DNA from: Caenimonas soli
GTDB taxonomy: Bacteria; Pseudomonadota; Gammaproteobacteria; Burkholderiales; Burkholderiaceae_C
Reading direction: 5' to 3'
Length of the DNA: 64,000 bases
Assembly: GCF_013155545.1 (NCBI RefSeq)
Contig: NZ_JABJVV010000012.1
Span: 1-64,000 of the forward strand
Position numbers and translations under genes: made by a program. The notes beneath the pieces are model-generated. The model did no database searches. It saw nothing but the letters and a program-made list of their open reading frames with translations, and was not told where the DNA came from. Positions 61,500 through 64,000 of this stretch are shown here, piece after piece (the first letter of the stretch is position 1; each line of letters starts with the position of its first letter).

Positions 61500-63166
61500 G
61501 ATTTGACGGGTGCGCGCGCTGCCGCGCCCGACAGCATTTCCTTGGCGTGCGCCAGTGTGGTTCCGGACAGGTGCTCGCCGCCCAGCATGCGCGCGACTTC
61601 GGCCACGCGCTGCTCGCCCTGCACGGCCGCCACGGTGCTCGAAGGGCCGGAGGCGCCGCCGTGCTTGGCCACGACCAGGTGATGGTCGGCGCACGCGGCT
61701 ACCTGGGGCAGATGCGTGACGGCCAACACCTGGCGGTCGCGCCCCAACTGCTTCATCAGCCGGCCCACGGTTTCGGCCACGGCGCCGCCCACGCCTGAAT
61801 CGACCTCGTCGAAGATCAGCGTTTGCGCAGTGCCCAGGCGGCTGGTCGTCACGGCGATGGCCAGCGCGATGCGCGACAGTTCACCGCCCGACGCAACCTT
61901 GCCCACCGGCCGGGGCGTGGTGCCGGCATGGCCGGCCACCAGGAAGCTGATTTCTTCCAGGCCGCCTTGCGCCGGCTGCTCCATGGTCTGCAGGGCCACT
62001 TCGAATCGCCCGCCCTGCATGCCCAAACCCTGCATGGCCAGCGTCACCGCCTTGGCCAGCTGGGGTGCAGACTTGGCGCGCGCCTTGGACAGCGCGCGGG
62101 CTTCGGCCAGATAGGCGTCCGCGTCTTTCTTCTCGGCCGCTTCCAGCGCGGCCAGGTCGGCTGCGGCATCGAGCTTGGCCAGCTCCTGCTTCCACGAAGC
62201 CAGAAGCCCGGGCAGCTCCGCCGGTGTGCGCCGGTAGCGACGCGACAGCGACATCCACAGCGACATACGATCGTCCAGTTCGGCCAGGCGCTGCGGGTCC
62301 AGATCGGTCTTGCGCAGGTAGCCGTGCAGCGAATGCGCCGCGTCCTCGGCTTGGGCCAGGCTGGAGGCCAGCACTTGTGCCAGCTCGCGGAAGGCCGGCT
62401 CCACATGTGCCTGTCCCTGCAGCAGGGCCTGAGCTTGCGACAGGCTTCGCGCGGCGCCGCCGTCTTCGCCCTCCAGGGCTTGCAGCGCACCCTGCGCCGC
62501 CTCGAGCAGCGACTGCGCATTGGCCAGGCGGGCATGGTTGGTGTTCAGCTCGTCCCACTCATGTTCGCCCGGCGCCAGCTTTTCGACTTCGGCGATCTGC
62601 CACGCCAGGCGCTCGCGTTCGCGCTGCAGCGAATCCTGTGCGGCGCGGGCATCGGCCAATGTCTTTTGGGCGCCGCGCCAGCGCTGCCACAGCTGCTGCA
62701 GCGCCTGGGTGGTCAAGCCGGCGTAACCGTCCAGCAGACCGCGCACGGCCTCGGGCCGGGTCAGGCTTTGCCAGGCGTGCTGGCCGTGGATGTCCACCAG
62801 CTGGTCGGCCAGTTCGCGCAGCTGGGTGGCCGTGGCCGGGCTGCCATTGATCCAGGCCCGGCTCTTTCCCTGGCTGTCGATGCTGCGGCGCAGCAGCAGG
62901 CTGTCGTCCGCTTCGAAACCGGCTTCTTCCAGCCAAGGTGCCAGCGCGGGGGGCAGGTCGAATTCGGCGCTGATGTCGGCGCGTGCCGCACCTTCGCGCA
63001 CCACACCGGCGTCTGCCCGGGAGCCCAGCGCCAGCTGCAACGCATCGACAAGGATGGATTTGCCCGCGCCGGTCTCGCCGGTCAGCACGCTGAAGCCCGA
63101 GGAAAGGTCCAGCTCGAGCTCTCGCACGATCACGAAGTCGCGCAGCGCAATACGCTTCAAAGCCAT
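61496..63166 (-). CDS. recN: DNA repair protein RecN
   Basis: A 556-residue SMC-like ATPase for double-strand break repair. Walker A is [15 protein letters not shown] at the N-terminus, two long coiled coils with a short hinge fill the centre, and [14 protein letters not shown] with [19 protein letters not shown] forms the C-terminal ATPase half. The start directly follows the nadK stop without a gap. The stop overlaps rapZ. Confidence 0.95.
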   Translation of the reverse strand: MALKRIALRDFVIVRELELDLSSGFSVLTGETGAGKSILVDALQLALGSRADAGVVREGAARADISAEFDLPPALAPWLEEAGFEADDSLLLRRSIDSQGKSRAWINGSPATATQLRELADQLVDIHGQHAWQSLTRPEAVRGLLDGYAGLTTQALQQLWQRWRGAQKTLADARAAQDSLQRERERLAWQIAEVEKLAPGEHEWDELNTNHARLANAQSLLEAAQGALQALEGEDGGAARSLSQAQALLQGQAHVEPAFRELAQVLASSLAQAEDAAHSLHGYLRKTDLDPQRLAELDDRMSLWMSLSRRYRRTPAELPGLLASWKQELAKLDAAADLAALEAAEKKDADAYLAEARALSKARAKSAPQLAKAVTLAMQGLGMQGGRFEVALQTMEQPAQGGLEEISFLVAGHAGTTPRPVGKVASGGELSRIALAIAVTTSRLGTAQTLIFDEVDSGVGGAVAETVGRLMKQLGRDRQVLAVTHLPQVAACADHHLVVAKHGGASGPSSTVAAVQGEQRVAEVARMLGGEHLSGTTLAHAKEMLSGAAARAPVKS

Positions 63167-64000
63167 TCAGTTGCCCTCATTCCAATGCAGTTTCATGCGC
63201 AAGGTGTCGAAATAGGTCCAGCCTCGCGGATGCAGGAATCGTACGCGGTGCTGCGAGCGGCGCACGGTGATGCGGTCGCCATGCAGGAGAGAGGCCAGCG
63301 ATTGCATATCGAAATTGGCGCTGGCGTCGCGTCCGGCAACCACCTCGATCGCGATCTCCGAAGCGTCGGGCAGCACGATCGGCCGGTTGGACAAGGTATG
63401 CGGCGCGATCGGAACCAGCACCCAGCCGGGGGTGGACGGGTGCAACAGCGGCCCGCCGGCGGAAAGGGCATAGGCGGTCGATCCCGTGGGGCTGGCGACG
63501 ATCAGGCCGTCGGCCCGCTGGTTGGCCACGAAATGCCCGTCGACCTCGACCCGAAGCTCGACCATGCCCGAGGTCGCGCCGCGGTTGACGACCACGTCGT
63601 TCATCGCCAGCGCGTCGAAGACGCAATGGCCGTCGCGGACCACTCGGGCGTGCATCAGGCTGCGATGGTCTTCCTCGTACTCACCCCTGAGCATGGGCGT
63701 GAGGGTGGCGCGGAACTGGTCCAGCGGAATGTCGGTGATGAAGCCCAGTCGCCCCTGGTTGATGCCGATCAGCGGCACGCCGAAGCGTGCCAGCTGCCGG
63801 CCAATGCCCAGCATGGTGCCGTCGCCGCCCACCACCAGGCCCAGGTCGCACTGCGCTCCGATAGCCGGAACGTCCAGCGTGGTGTACCCTGTGATTCCGG
63901 CAGACGAAGCCGTTTCGCGTTCGACGACAACATCGCAGCCCTGCGTGCCCAGGAAGTGGGCAATGTCTTCCAGCGTGGCACGGGTGGAGCCCGCGCCCGA
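63167..64000 (-). CDS. nadK: NAD kinase, N-terminus cut by the window edge
   Basis: 277 codons of an NAD+ kinase, open at the right edge; about 20 N-terminal residues are probably missing. The catalytic GGDGTML motif is visible, followed by [25 protein letters not shown] and [21 protein letters not shown]. The enzyme makes NADP from NAD with ATP. It is the first visible gene of nadK-recN-rapZ. In many betaproteobacteria hrcA is the divergent neighbour beyond its start. Confidence 0.94.
   Translation of the reverse strand, partial: SGAGSTRATLEDIAHFLGTQGCDVVVERETASSAGITGYTTLDVPAIGAQCDLGLVVGGDGTMLGIGRQLARFGVPLIGINQGRLGFITDIPLDQFRATLTPMLRGEYEEDHRSLMHARVVRDGHCVFDALAMNDVVVNRGATSGMVELRVEVDGHFVANQRADGLIVASPTGSTAYALSAGGPLLHPSTPGWVLVPIAPHTLSNRPIVLPDASEIAIEVVAGRDASANFDMQSLASLLHGDRITVRRSQHRVRFLHPRGWTYFDTLRMKLHWNEGN

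Overview
The window is GC-rich chromosomal DNA from a betaproteobacterium, most likely Burkholderiales/Comamonadaceae (Ramlibacter- or Variovorax-like). This is inferred from gene content and order: ctaC-ctaD-ctaG-DUF2970-ctaE, lolB-ispE-tRNA-Gln-prs-rplY-pth, nadK-recN-rapZ, an M16 peptidase pair with rsmD-coaD, a Bug-type periplasmic binding protein, and an intergenic repeat of the kind I recall from Comamonadaceae. I see no insertion sequence, prophage, integron or CRISPR array. Coding density is very high, and no stretch over 300 bases lacks a gene. Many neighbours overlap as ATGA or TGATG.

Layout. 1-5.4 kb: a truncated histidine kinase, a KefF-like oxidoreductase coupled to a CPA2 cation/proton antiporter, an orphan ParA-like ATPase, a MaoC protein and a small exported protein. 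5.5-11.8 kb: an alternative haem-copper oxidase resembling rhizobial coxMNOP (diheme subunit II, subunit I, two subunit III-type proteins, a subunit IV-type protein), beside two glycine-rich membrane proteins on facing strands. 11.9-14.0 kb: trmL, a ComF protein and bioC. 14.1-24.6 kb: the main cytochrome c oxidase locus with assembly factors and haem A synthesis (DUF2244, ctaC, ctaD, small assembly protein, ctaG, DUF2970, ctaE; then SURF1, a Sco-like protein, ctaA, ctaB, sco) and an AlkC-like protein. 24.6-29.5 kb: a Bug protein, a 7TMR-DISM protein with a degenerate GGDEF domain, rpoH behind a CIRCE element, an unknown gene and an Mpo1-like protein.

29.5-36.5 kb is the most distinctive region. 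It holds a selenium locus in which the selenoneine genes senC (SelD-like) and senB (selenosugar synthase) run leftward. senA (EgtB-like selenoneine synthase) runs rightward, followed by a four-gene PhnDCEE-type ABC importer of the predicted selenate class. The senA and senB start codons overlap head to head by 13 bp. The organisation implies uptake of a selenium oxyanion, activation to selenophosphate, transfer to a sugar, and attachment to a histidine-derived betaine. Reduction of the oxyanion and betaine synthesis are not encoded here.

36.6-50.5 kb: ftsY, two M16 proteins, rsmD, coaD, then a leftward nine-junction gene series (dipeptide-type ABC permeases, two ATPases, binding protein, amidase, TPR protein, alpha/beta hydrolase) and a YfhL-type ferredoxin. 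50.5-64 kb: housekeeping genes pth, rplY, prs, tRNA-Gln, ispE, lolB and a TPR protein leftward; mutM, a dynamin-like GTPase and mutY rightward; rapZ, recN and a truncated nadK leftward.
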